A stretch of 64,000 nucleotides of DNA from Halichoerus grypus (lineage: Eukaryota > Chordata > Mammalia > Carnivora > Phocidae): NCBI RefSeq assembly GCF_964656455.1, contig NC_135721.1, positions 87,834,754-87,898,753 of the forward strand, in the 5' to 3' direction. Positions within the stretch are counted from its first letter, which is position 1. Each line of letters begins with the position of its first letter. Below, piece by piece: positions 54,375-64,000 of this stretch. A program made the translations under genes and the position numbers. The notes below the pieces were generated by a model. It saw only the letters and a list, made by a program, of their open reading frames with translations, had not been told where the DNA came from and searched no databases.

Positions 54375-54585
54375 TGTGAATAAGCATTGGGCTTGGGTTT
54401 GGAAAATGAAAGTTCAGGTCTGATTCTGCCACTAATAATTGTGTGATTTGTTCAAATACCTTCACCTCTTTGAGCCTTGGCTCCTCTAGGGCAAAATGTT
54501 GATGATAACACTTACCCAACTAGGCTATTGGGGGAATTAAATGAATTAATTTGTGTGAACCTTACGCTTATGCTCTTAACAGTCA
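54375..54585 (+). mobile_element. MIR, nearly full length, sense
   Basis: GGGCTTGGGTTTGGAAAATGAAAGTTCAGGTCTGATTCTGCCACTAATAATTGTGTGATTTG.., CACCTCTTTGAGCCTTGGCTCC, GATGATAACACTTACC, then GGGGGAATTAAATGAATTAATTTGTG: complete MIR order. Confidence 0.88.
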
Positions 54586-54629
54586 CAAGAGTGGGGAAAA
54601 AAAACTTAGAGAAGAAAATGACCCTTCTG

Positions 54630-54748
54630 GGTTTTTCCTTTTTCTTTTTCTCTTTCTTTCTCTCTCTTGCTTGCTTTCTTCCCTCCACACCCTTCCTTTC
54701 CTCCCTCCTTTCCTTCCTTCCTCTCTTCCTTCCTTCCTCCCCTGCTTT
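54630..54748. repeat. Pyrimidine-rich (TTCC/TTTC)n tract
   Basis: About 120 bases almost purely C and T, with runs of TTCC and CTTT units. ORFs across it (Ser/Leu/Phe on plus, Lys/Glu/Arg on minus) are artefacts. Confidence 0.93.
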
Positions 54749-55189
54749 TTGTAAAAACTAACCTCATATAAGAAAATGTCTTTGAATGCACATAGGAAGA
54801 GCGTAAAATATTCCCTCAAACTAAAGAAAGGGCTACTATGTTTTAGTTCACCCTAACTCTGGACAAATAAGTCACTGCTCATCTTCATAGCTGGGGATAA
54901 AGTTAGGTGCCAAATTAGAAAACAAATAAATGGAATTTTAACCTCCCTCTTTTTTAGTCTTTGAAGGCCCGGACAGACTGATAAAGTGTGTCTGGTCTGT
55001 GCACTTAATTTCTTTCCCACTCACAGTGTTTGGCACTGGTGAGATCTTAGTAATAAAGAGTTACTTAAGACACAGTCTCAGCTCTCAGTTTTTCTAGATC
55101 TGCAGTTGGCACCACTAAAAAGAAACGTATGCCTCTATTAAAACAAACTCATAGGTGCAGTAATACAGTCTAATAGATCCTTGTTGTAG
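54749..55189. other. Unique non-coding stretch
   Basis: No recognised repeat or exon. Confidence 0.4.
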
Positions 55190-55592
55190 GTGGAATTGTG
55201 TCCCCCCTGAGAATTCATATGGTGAAGTTCTAACTCCCGGTACTTTAGAATATGACTATTTGGAGATAGGGTCTTTAAAAAGGTAATTAAGTTAAAATAA
55301 CATCATGAGGGTGGGCCCTAATCCAACATGACTGTTTCTTTTGTTTTGTTTTTTTTTTTAATAAGGAAAGGAGATCAGGATACAGACACATCTAGAAGAA
55401 AGACCATGTGAAGATGCAGAGAGAAGACAGCCATCTACAAGCCAAAGACAGAGGCCTCAGGAGCAACCAAACCTGCTGACACCTTGATCTTGGACTTATA
55501 GCCTCCAGAACTGTGAGGAAATAAATTTCTATTGTTTTAAGTCATCCAGTTTGTGGTACTTTGTTATGGCAGTCAGAGATAATCAATATAAT
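55190..55592 (+). mobile_element. MLT1-type MaLR LTR, sense
   Basis: TTGTAGGTGGAATTGTGTCCCCCCTGAG, TTTGGAGATAGGGTCTTTAAAAAGGTAATTAAG, GGGTGGGCCCTAATCCAACATGACTG, GACAGCCATCTACAAGCC, AACCTGCTGACACCTTGATCTTGGACTTATAGCCTCCAGAACTGTGAGGAAATAAATTTC, then GGTACTTTGTTATGGCAGTC. Solitary LTR with AATAAA retained and a local T-run in the middle. Confidence 0.94.
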
Positions 55593-56514
55593 CTTCCACT
55601 GGGATTGACTCACTTGGGACATTAGTACTATCACAGTTGGTTAAAAACAGCATTAGCATGTATAATTTAACTCATATATTGAGATATTAATAAGTGTATT
55701 ATGTTGCTGAGAACTCTAAAGATAACATTTTATTAACCTAGTTTTATTATACCTAAGCCCACATGTTTCCCCCATACACATCTGGAGGATGGAGCTGGGC
55801 TGCCTGTTCATGTCTAAAGGAAGGATGAGGTCTTGGTGCAGGAATAGAAAAGACACCACTAAATCCTGAGTTATGAGACAGGATTTGAAGCAGGGTACTA
55901 ATATGGAAAAATGCTTATGCTGTAAGGTTAGAGAAAAAGAGGAAGATGATAAATCTTACATTTAATGTAATTCTTGTGTAAAAACAACAAAAGTTATCAA
56001 TTCTATGTATGGAAAAAATATTGGCAGGAAATACATCATAACATTTAGGGTAATTGTTTTGGAAGCTGGTACTAAAGTTTATTTTTTCTTCTTTTCTATT
56101 ACCTACTTATCTCAGTTTTCCACATTTTCTCTAGTGGGCCTATTTACTGTTCTAAGGAAAATAAAATCCATAAGGTATGTCTTGTAAAAAGATCCCAGAT
56201 CTGATGCTAATTTCTGGAGTGTATGGCTGTCCCTTCCCTACTTCTAATTATTTTCTCACATGTAAACCAGGTAAAATAGGGAACCTAAAACATTTCTATC
56301 ATTTAGACCCAGATGATTTGAACCTTTTGATAGTTGCTTATACTTTTTATGAAGGGACAGAGTTACTAACATAAATTTATATCCAAACCAGTACAATGAC
56401 TATTCTACTTTAAAAAATCAATTGTTTCTAAATACTTAAAAAAACAACTAAAAATCCAATATAGCAGTGTCATGTCTGCATATAAAAAAATGACCTCTCT
56501 CTGATGTATTCATT
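55593..56514. other. Unique AT-rich non-coding stretch
   Basis: No recognised repeat or exon; only short ORFs without domains. Confidence 0.4.
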
Positions 56515-56529
56515 AAAAGAGGCTCTCAG

Positions 56530-56718
56530 GGGGCGCCTGGGTGGCTCAGTTGGTTAAGCAACTGCCTTTGGCTCAGGTCATGATCCTGGAGTCCCGGGAT
56601 CGAGTCCCGCATCGGGCTCCCTGCTCAGCAGGGAGTCTGCTTCTCCCTTTCCCGCTCCCCCCTCTTGTGCTCTCTCTCTCTCTCAAATAAATAAATAAAA
56701 TCTTTAAAAAAAAAAAAA
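56530..56718 (+). mobile_element. Can-SINE, sense, first of a tandem pair
   Basis: It opens GGGGCGCCTGGGTGGCTCAGTTGG and ends AAATAAATAAATAAAATCTTTAAAAA. AAAAGAGGCTCTCAG precedes it (56515-56529) and follows it (56719-56733). Confidence 0.97.
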
Positions 56719-56733
56719 AAAAGAGGCTCTCAG

Positions 56734-56932
56734 GGGGCGCCTGGGTGGCTTAGTCGTTAAGCGTCTGCCTTCGGCTCAGGTCATGATCCCGGGGTCCTGG
56801 GCTCGAGCCCCCACGTCAGGCTCCCTGCTCAGCCAGAAGCCTGCTTCTCCCTCTCCCATTCCCCCTGCCTGTGTTCCCTCTATCACTGTCTCTTTCTGTG
56901 TCAAATAAATAAATAAAATCTTAAAAAAAAAT
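56734..56932 (+). mobile_element. Can-SINE, sense, second of a tandem pair
   Basis: It opens GGGGCGCCTGGGTGGCTTAG and ends AAATAAATAAATAAAATCTTAAAAA. It is bounded by AAAAGAGGCTCTCAG (56719-56733) and AAAAGAGGTTCTCAG (56933-56947). It differs from its left neighbour at many positions (AGTCGTTAAGCGTCTGCC against AGTTGGTTAAGCAACTGCC), so it is not a local duplication of it. Confidence 0.97.
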
Positions 56933-57034
56933 AAAAGAGGTTCTCAGAATACCCCTTCTTAGCAGATACTTGATTATCTTAGGTTCTGTTATGGTGTACG
57001 TAGATACTAGCAAATACATACATGGTTTACTGGC

Positions 57035-57410
57035 CGTTTTCTAACAGCTTCACATATATTAACTCAAGAAGTCCCCACAATAGGGGAGCCTGGGTGGCTC
57101 AGTCATTAAGAGTCTGCCTTCGGCTCAGGTCATGATCCCGGGGTCCTGGGATCGAGCCCCGCGTCAGGCTCCCTGCTCCATGGGAAGCCTGCTTCTCCTT
57201 CTCCCACTCCCCCTGCTTGTGTTCATTCTCTCACTATCTCTCTCTGTCAAATAAATAAATAAAATCTTAAAAAAAAAAGTCCTCACAATAATCTTAGGAG
57301 GGATACTATTACTATCCTAATTTTTCCAAGGAGGAAACTGAATTACAAAGAGGTGAGTAAGTAGTGGAGCTGGGATGTGAACCCTGTCAGCCTAGCTCTG
57401 GGGCTCCTGT
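57035..57410 (-). mobile_element. MIR, antisense, split by a Can-SINE
   Basis: CTAACAGCTTCACATATATTAACTCAAGAAGTCC precedes the SINE. TCACAATAATCTTAGGAGGGATACTATTACTATCC..GGAGGAAACTGAATTACAAAGAGG..GTGGAGCTGGGATGTGAACCCTGTCAG follows it. Joined at the duplication these give a continuous antisense MIR. Confidence 0.85.
57083..57276 (+). mobile_element. Can-SINE, sense, inserted in a MIR, 14-bp TSD
   Basis: Head GGGAGCCTGGGTGGCTCAGTC, body GGGATCGAGCCCCGCGTCAGGCTCCCTGCTCC, tail AAATAAATAAATAAAATCTTAAA. AAGTCCCCACAATA (57069-57082) and AAGTCCTCACAATA (57277-57290) flank it. Confidence 0.96.
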
Positions 57411-59117
57411 TCTTAACTACTTTCCTCTGTGGAGGGGACTTGACACAACAGCTCTGGTCTTATAGAACCATTAACAATGTGGCTTGCATTGATTTAGCCA
57501 GGACCTTACCTTCTCCTTCTTTTCTCCTTCCAGGAGACTTAGTGAACTTGACTCTGTCTGCCTGGTGGGGTGCAGTAAGGTGGAATCTGTTTACTGACTG
57601 CATGTCCCTGGAAGATGGAAAAAAGTACTCTGTTGGGAGCAGTATCATTTCTTGCTCCATCCCCATGGTTCATTTATTCTTATTTTTAAAATTCTGGTGG
57701 ACTTTGTTAAAAGTTTCAAACAATTCAAATGAACTCTGGCCACAGAGTATGATCACATGCTTCTCTCTTCTATTTATCTTGTAACAACTTTCTCAAGTAA
57801 GAGATGCCCAATTTAACAGAGAATAAATTAGTAGCCCTATAATATATCTTGGGAAAGTGTAGAGAAAATACTCCCTTGCTGCATTTGGCAAATCAAATAA
57901 GCAAGCAAGATCATGTTCTTAGAAGAAACTCAATTCTTAGAAACTCTCCCCCATCACACAGCTGTGAGGACAATTGCAGATTAATTAATTTAAGTGAATT
58001 GGAAGGGATAGATACAAGAGAACCTTTTCCGAAGATGGCTTTGTTGGTGTTTTAAATTGAAACTCCACAGATGGAAAAACCTATTTAAGTGACCAGTTCA
58101 TTGAGCAGGCTTCTTATTTGTATGCGTGGAAAATCCAAGAGACCCAGCCATGGTGCCGGCCAAGAGGCTGCCCATGGGAGACGTTCATCACTCCTTGCTC
58201 TTTCTCTTCTGGCAGAGGCCTGCACCACAAAGACAAGGTTCCTTGTCATTTATCTTTGATGAAGTAGTTTTCCACTTTCAGGGAAGTTCCCAGTTTAGTG
58301 TGAGGGTCAATTTTAGCCAAGAAGGATGGCCAGGGAGCTGCCCCTGATGTGTCCAACCTTGGGTGGATGTGGCTGCAGTCAGGTAGGCAGGGTGGCTGGG
58401 TCCTCACTGAGCTTTGTGGTGGAGGGTCCTCTGATTGTTCTATGCAGGGAAGTCAGGGGTTGGATTCTGGGACAGCATGTTAAATTGGGGTAAGGTAATA
58501 AAAAGGCCAAAGAATGGACTGCCTTTGGGAAGAGAGGGAATAGGAAGCCAGGAGCAGGGTGTTGGCCTTCTGCCCTGCCTGTGGCTGGTTTACTGGGGGA
58601 GCTGCCTGAACTGTCCCTAGCATGTGGCCTGAGGTATGAGCTGAAGGGCCTCCTGCCCATTTCTCTCTGGCCAAGATGTGCTGGGGTGCCTCTTCTGAAG
58701 CTCTCTCTCCTAAAGGAGCCCAGTGCTGGAGCTTTGGTGGCTGCTTAACTGCTCTATTATTTCCTTTCCATTCTCCTCTGCCTTCCAGCATCCACTGACC
58801 AGCAACAGAGAATGGGTTTTCTATGGGATCATGACGTCTCCTTTTGTTTACTTTTTTATGTATTCCTTTCAAACTTTAAAAGTCAAAGAGGAAGTGCTGA
58901 CTCTAGAGCAATCCAGCAGCAGGTTGGGCCAGAGGTGAGGACTGTAGGTCCCTGCTCACTCATAAACTCTGTGGCTCCTTGGAGAATTCAGGTTACAGGG
59001 TTTACGGACACAGGGGCAGGGGGTGTACTCATACCCATTTAAACTTCCCAATGGCTAGTTTTGTTAGCTACTTAGTGGAGATGAAAATACATGGTCCATA
59101 GATTTATTGAATGGAAG
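57411..59117. other. Unique non-coding stretch
   Basis: No recognised repeat. The 135-codon plus-strand ORF starting 57377 begins in MIR sequence and shows no domain. The 130-codon minus-strand ORF at 58480-58872 likewise lacks any recognisable family or splice context. Confidence 0.4.
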
Positions 59118-59130
59118 AAAGATATGACAT

Positions 59131-59329
59131 GGGTGCCTGGGTGGCTCAGTTGGTTGAGCGTCCGACTCTTGATTTCAGCTCAGGTCATGATCTCAGGGCC
59201 ATGAGATGGAGCCCTGCGTCGGGCTCTGGGCTAGGCATGGAGCCTGCTTAAGATTCTCTCTCTCCCTCTCCCCCTCCCCTCCCCACCCCAGCTTGCATGC
59301 TCTCTCTCTCTAAAAAAATTAAAAAAAAA
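59131..59329 (+). mobile_element. Can-SINE, sense, older head subtype, first of a tandem pair
   Basis: GGGTGCCTGGGTGGCTCAGTTGG, then GCGTCCGACTCTTGATTTCAGCTCAGGTCATGATCTCAG, body GGGCTCTGGGCTAGGCATGGAGCCTGCTTAAGATTC, then CT-rich and A-tail. AAAGATATGACA flanks it at 59118-59129 and 59330-59341. Confidence 0.96.
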
Positions 59330-59341
59330 AAAGATATGACA

Positions 59342-59551
59342 GGTGGCGCCTGGGTGGCTCAGTCGTTAAGCGTCTGCCTTCGGCTCAGGTCATGATCCCA
59401 GGGTCCTGGGATCGAGCCCCGCATCGGGCTCCCTGCTCAGCGGGAAGCCTGCTTCTCCCTCTCCCACTCCCCCTGCTTGCGTTCTCTCTCTCGCTGTGTA
59501 TCTCGCTCTGTCAAATAAAAAAAAAAAAAAAAAATCTTTAAAAAAAAAAAA
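59342..59551 (+). mobile_element. Can-SINE, sense, young, second of a tandem pair
   Basis: Near-consensus head GGTGGCGCCTGGGTGGCTCAGTCG, body TCCCTGCTCAGCGGGAAGCC and a double A-rich tail with ATCTTTA between. AAAGATATGACA lies at 59330-59341 and AAAGATATGACAT at 59552-59564. It belongs to a different subtype from its left neighbour. Minus-strand ORFs over it are artefacts. Confidence 0.97.
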
Positions 59552-59564
59552 AAAGATATGACAT

Positions 59565-60829
59565 ATTTTACAGTGCTTTGAAACTACAACCAATTTTGAA
59601 ACTACAACCATTCAAATATAAGCATGAGCTCATTGGAACTAAAGACTGTTGCCACCGTATAACAAATATGATGCAGTCCCTGTGTGTGGAAGTCTGATTA
59701 TTAAACCTATTTCTTTAATTATCATCATTCTCTGACAAGGCTCAGGATTTTATCCAGCCTATTCTCTACAGACTAAGAAATAATGCAGCATATGCCCTAT
59801 CATAGGCACTTAGGAGGTCACCTCCTTCCTTCTGTAACTGATGGGAAGTTGTATCCAGGGAATGTCATTTCGACCTTGACTCATTCCATAAATATTATCA
59901 ATCACTTGCTCCGTGGCCCCATACATTTGATTTTACAAAGTGAGCAGACTCACTGAGGCCTCTATCAGACTTTTAGGAAGAAGATGCGGGGAAGCTCTGT
60001 GGTGTCACTCTTTTGGCATCCCCAGCACCGAGCACGCATGTCTGACAAATAGCAGATGCCTGGGAATCTGACAGATGAAAGGACAAATCAAACAGCAAGC
60101 AACTGTTTCTCTTTGTCTTTGCTAATACCTACAAAGTCTTCTACATCCTTTTTGCTAAAGAGCCAGCAAACTTCAAAGAGCTTTGACAGAGGACTCCCAA
60201 CATTGCCAAGGAGATCCTGGTAGGTTCACTTGGTACGTTTGCAGAGTTTAATAGGCCAAACATTTCTATTCCGTTCCAATAACTTGAGAAGTAATCAATT
60301 AAGAAGGGTATTCTTGGGGGTGGGGGAATCGAAAAAGGGAATTATACAACAAACTTGACTGTGATATTGTTTACATATTAGTCTTTATATTTTTCTTCCG
60401 TAATATCTAATTCAGTCTTGCAGTTACTTAAGCAGAAGTTTGAAGGTAGCACTTAAATGTGGACAGAATGACTGATCGCTCTTTAGGTCAGTGGAGAGAA
60501 CAGTGTCATGTTCATGGAGTTTTGCCTCCTCTATTGTCATGGAGATAGGACACCACATTAAAGTGAGTGTGCCAGTACTTTAATTTAGAGCCAGATTTGA
60601 AAGGAAAAGGGAACTGAATTCAAATGTCTTTTTTGTTTTTGTTTTTGCTAATGTCATACTGATTTGTAAATGTAAAACCAGTTCAATGCCCATGATTGCT
60701 ACCACTGAAACTGAACTTGGGAGCCCTTGATAGCTCCATAGCCCTGATGCCATAAATTGGCTGCAAAGGCTCAGTTTCACTACAGGAAGGTCATAGATGA
60801 GGCCATTGACAGGGCAAATGAGTGCAGAA
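59565..60829. other. Unique non-coding stretch
   Basis: No recognised repeat or exon. Confidence 0.4.
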
Positions 60830-60975
60830 ATGGGTTTGGTGAGGAAGATAGTGTGGGACTTGGATTAGAGATGTTAACGGGGATCCCACGGAAGGGTCTA
60901 GCAGGCAATTGAAATATGAATCTGGAGAGCATGAGTAAAGACCAGTGAGCAAAGTGGATTGGACATGGTTCAGAG
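60830..60975 (-). mobile_element. L2 fragment, antisense
   Basis: GATGTTAACGGGGATCCCACGGAAGGGTCTAGCAGGCAATTGAAATATGAATCTGGAGAGCATG follows antisense L2 (GATGCC..TTAGACATCCAAGTGGAGATGTC..TAGGCAATTGGATATATGAGTCTGGAGCTCAGG). Confidence 0.65.
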
Positions 60976-60981
60976 TCTAAA

Positions 60982-61232
60982 GCACGGGTTGGCAAGGTTT
61001 CTCTGTAAAGGACCAGAGAGTAAATATTTTAGGCTTGTGGACCATAGGGTCACTGTAGCAGCCCTGCCACTGTAATGAACAAGTAGCCTAGACAATATGT
61101 AAATGGTTCAGATGTGGCTATGTTCCAATAAAACTTTATTTAAAAAAAAACTAGTGTTGGAACGGTAGTTGAGGGAAATGAAGAGAGGGTGAAATTTGGC
61201 CAGAGGGATGTAGTCTCTTGACCTCTGCTCTA
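60982..61232. mobile_element. hAT-Charlie-type MER DNA element
   Basis: GCACGGGTTGGCAAGGTTTCTCTGTAAAGGACCAGAGAGTAAATATTTTAGGCTTGTGGACCATAGGGTC, then GGCTATGTTCCAATAAAACTTTATTTA, ending TGGCCAGAGGGATGTAGTCTCTTGACC. This is the familiar 'CAGGGGTCGGCAAACTTTTTCTGTAAAGGGCCAG' non-autonomous DNA repeat with eroded inverted ends. About 40 bases near 61150-61190 are extra relative to what I remember. Confidence 0.8.
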
Positions 61233-61235
61233 GAT

Positions 61236-61267
61236 GATGAATGAATGAATGAATGAATGAATGAATT
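61236..61267. repeat. (ATGA)n microsatellite
   Basis: About seven tandem ATGA units. Confidence 0.95.
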
Positions 61268-63684
61268 GTGAAATGAGTTGGGGGGGTGAACAGTGTCCAA
61301 AAGAGAACCTGAGAAGTGCTTATGTCCTAGTCAAAGGCAGATAAGGAGCCAGGGAAGGAAAAAGAAGCATTTCCAGAGGAAGGAGGTAAATCCAGAAAGC
61401 CAAGTGCTTCAGAGACAAGGAGCTGGAGTTTTAAGGGGCAGGAGTGTTCAATGATGTGAAAATAACACCTGGAGGTTCAGTCAGAAGAGCATTGTGCAGA
61501 GACTATTGGAAATAGTTTGTAGGATACATCTGATTTTTTAGAATGCAGTCAAGGGAGGGATGGACACGTAAGGCCATTAAGTAGTGGTTGTCAAGGTGAT
61601 GGATATCTTTTGAGGTAGAAGGGAAGGAAGCTGAGAGAGTCTGTGGCAGAGAGCCTCAATCTTCTCAGGATCAAGGGAATGTTAGGATATTCATTGCCAA
61701 GTGGAATACTCACCTGCTGTATGCACCAGCTGCTAAAGTAAAAGACCACCTCTGCCTTCAAGGAGTTCAAAGATAGTAGGAGGAATGTGACAGTGACCAA
61801 TAATTGTAATATTATAAAGAGTGCTATAGTAGAGTCTTAAGAATGATGGAACAGCGTCCCATCCCCCAATCCCCACCCTAATTCCCTTTGGAATTATATT
61901 GCGCCAATGACTGTGACCACAACGCCTGAAGTTGAAACAGACACAGTTGTCAGCTGGTTGATTTGGTCAGTGCTGACACACAGGCTGGGCTGAAGTCAGG
62001 CCCAAATTGCTGAAATTACACCGAGCAACATGTCCACTTTACTTTGTAGGGAGCAGGCACCACTCAGCACAAGTGGTTATTTTAACCTGCAGAAGAAAGA
62101 CATGGGTTTTGCAGGGGCTGAGAAGAGGGTAAGAGAGGGGAGGCTGGACAAGGGGGTTGTTAAGTGCCATGTGACCTCTTGAAGGAAGAGTGGTTTTTAA
62201 AAGCTCATCTTTCAAAGAAATGGCACTACAAGTGGCCGACCTCAAAATCTGTCCCAATTCTCTGGGTTATGGCTCTCTAAGTGCTTGTGTTTTACTTAAC
62301 ATTTATATGGGAATGAACTTGTAAGTTTCCTGAGAGGTGAAGAGATTCATCTCTATATGATGTCTCATTTAATATATTATGGTTGATGGCATATGTAATT
62401 TGTCCGAGCTCTCAGTTCATTTAATCAGTGGCAGGGGTGGGTGGCTATGTCAACATCTTGCCAAACAAATGACTAGAAGATGAAAACACTGAACCAGTGA
62501 GCTGGGTGGTGGTAGTGGTGTTTGTTTATATGCATGGCTGAAATAATAGGCTGCTTTTTGAGTCAATGACTCATTGTTCTGGAGGTGGACACAATCTAGG
62601 AAGGCCAGGGAGGGCAGTTGGAGCACAGTTACGCTCTCACTTTTTGGAAGGGAATGATGGCAATGCAGGGCCAACAAGCTGGGGAGAAAGTGAAGGGATC
62701 TGGAGACAGGTGGAAATACTTGATACTCAGAGTAAATGGTGTATAAAGTTCTCTTTTTTTTTTTTGTCAAGATAATCATCTTTTACATGAGTAAATTGAA
62801 CATAATAAAAAAAAAGATGCAGAAAGTTCTCTTAATGGAGCTAAAGGGTTTACTTTTTAACAGTGCCTTTCAGTTCCTTTTCCTCCCAAAACCTACAATA
62901 AGAAATACATTTTCTATAATAATCCAATTATAACACATGCACGTAAATGAGGCAAGTTTCATCAAACATTATGGCACTGTAAGCCCTGATGCTTCCCATT
63001 CTATTTTCTTCCATTTCACTAAAGGAAAGACTGTGATGACTTACTCATGGGTTGGTACTCATGATTTGAAGACCACAGATTTAAAATCTCAAAGTCGGTG
63101 ATCTGTGGTACTACAGAGGATTCCAAGGATCATAGAGAAGTTGTGCTTGCACATTGCTGTTCTCGGTCAGAACCCATGAGACTGAATGAGTGATACTTTT
63201 TCTCCAGGCTTTTAGTGGTGTTCATCAGAAGGCGTAAGGGTAGAAATGGTCATCCAGGGATTGCCTCACCTGTGGGGAGAAACAAACAGATATTATGTTT
63301 CTCTGAAGGAAGCCCGGAGGCCCGGAGGTAGATTTGCAATGCTTGGAATTTAAATACTTCTGAAATAAATTTAAGAAACAAAGTTCAAAATCCATATACA
63401 GCTTAGATAAAATTCTTCTCTCTGAACCTTTTTATACATCCTTTTCTTCCTTGAGTATTTCAGGAAAAGTAGCCAAGCGTCAGATGGAGTTCTATGGTAA
63501 TGCGAACTGGGTTCTAGTAATAAAATGCATGTGTTATGTCTTTATTTTCTACGACACAATCAAAGAGACTTATTTTGCAATGAGTCAAGGGGGCTGCAAA
63601 GAACAAGGGCAGCCAAGGCAAAATCTTAAAGTGCTGACTTCTAGCTGATAAAGCTTATTTTATTGATGCCCCACAGGGGACAGC
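61268..63684. other. Unique non-coding stretch
   Basis: A short segment at about 61745-61850 (CCTCTGCCTTCAAGGAGTTCAAAG..AGTGCTATAGTAGAG) resembles an old dispersed repeat I cannot name. T-run at 62752-62765. No credible exon. Confidence 0.4.
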
Positions 63685-63765
63685 TAAAGAGCATGGAGTT
63701 TGATGCCTGCAGGCTTGGGTTTGAAGTTTGGGGTTTACATCCTAGCTCTGTAGTTTATGAGCCTT
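63685..63765 (+). mobile_element. MIR fragment, sense
   Basis: AAGAGCATGGAGTTTGATGCCTGCAGGCTTGGGTTTGAAG..CATCCTAGCTCTGTAGTTTATGAGCC resembles the MIR 5' half. Confidence 0.55.
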
Positions 63766-63881
63766 GTCATAGGTTGGTTTCCCTCGAAAGCAGACACCAA
63801 TACCAGGGTTTGAGTGCAATACTTTCTGTGGCAAGGGAGTGAACTAGGGAAGGCAGCCAATATAAAGTACATTTCCCCTCG
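63766..63881. other. Possible dispersed repeat, unnamed
   Basis: GGTTGGTTTCCCTCGAAAGCAGACACCAATACCAGGGTTTGAGTGCAATAC has the look of an LTR-type repeat I remember only loosely. Confidence 0.25.
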
Positions 63882-63904
63882 GGGTTTTTTTTTTTTTTTT
63901 TTTG

Positions 63905-64000
63905 GTAGTAAAATGTACCTAACATGAAATCTACCTTTTTAAGCCTTTTTGAGTGTACAATTCAGTGGTGCTAAGTGCATTCACATTGTTGTGCAACCAT
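63905..64000 (-). mobile_element. L1M 3' fragment, antisense, cut by the window edge
   Basis: GTAAAATGTACCTAACATGAAATCTACCTTTTTAAGCCTTTTTGAGTGTACAATTCAGTGGTGCTAAGTGCATTCACATTGTTGTGCAACCAT is the antisense L1M 3' segment also seen at 19622 and 34180. A T-run precedes it. It continues beyond the window. Confidence 0.88.

Overview
This window is mammalian nuclear DNA, and the repeats point to a carnivoran. About seventeen tRNA-Lys-derived Can-SINEs are present, together with carnivore-type L1 tails that end in the 'ACTATATGTTGGCTAATTGAATTTAAAT' style of 3' end. The SINE head (GGGGCGCCTGGGTGGCTCAG) and body (TCCCTGCTC..GGGAAGCCTGCTTCTCCC) look like the arctoid caniform type seen in bears, seals and mustelids. 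I see no dog-type SINEC_Cf and no cat-type body. This assignment comes from remembered consensus sequences, not from a search.

No protein-coding exon can be called with confidence. The only gene-like landmark is a large CpG island at about 5.3-7.6 kb. On the minus strand it holds a plausible 5' exon: a purine-rich GGGAGGA tract, two CGG/GGC trinucleotide runs, then a consensus splice donor at 6024/6023. A second strong minus-strand donor lies at 5264/5263. The simplest reading is the promoter and first exon(s) of a gene transcribed leftward and out of the window. I cannot name the gene.

Layout: 1-5.2 kb is promoter-proximal non-coding DNA with three antisense Can-SINEs, an L2 tail and a MIR. 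5.3-7.6 kb is the CpG island. 7.6-42.3 kb is non-coding sequence with scattered MIR, L2, L1M, MLT1 and other LTRs, MER5-type DNA transposons, Can-SINEs and microsatellites, plus a 76-bp minisatellite. 42.4-53.7 kb is one nested block: an old minus-strand L1M broken by an LTR, by two Can-SINEs and by a near-complete 6.6-kb carnivore L1 whose ORF1 and ORF2 are both disrupted. 53.7-64 kb returns to mixed non-coding DNA and contains two separate places where two Can-SINEs share one target site in tandem.

There is no operon, CRISPR array, phage or other prokaryotic-type system, and nothing supports a new multi-gene system. The items most worth checking are the candidate 5' exon with its G-quadruplex and CGG-repeat content, the nested insertion history with readable target-site duplications, the paired SINEs, and a few transcription-factor-site clusters in unique DNA.
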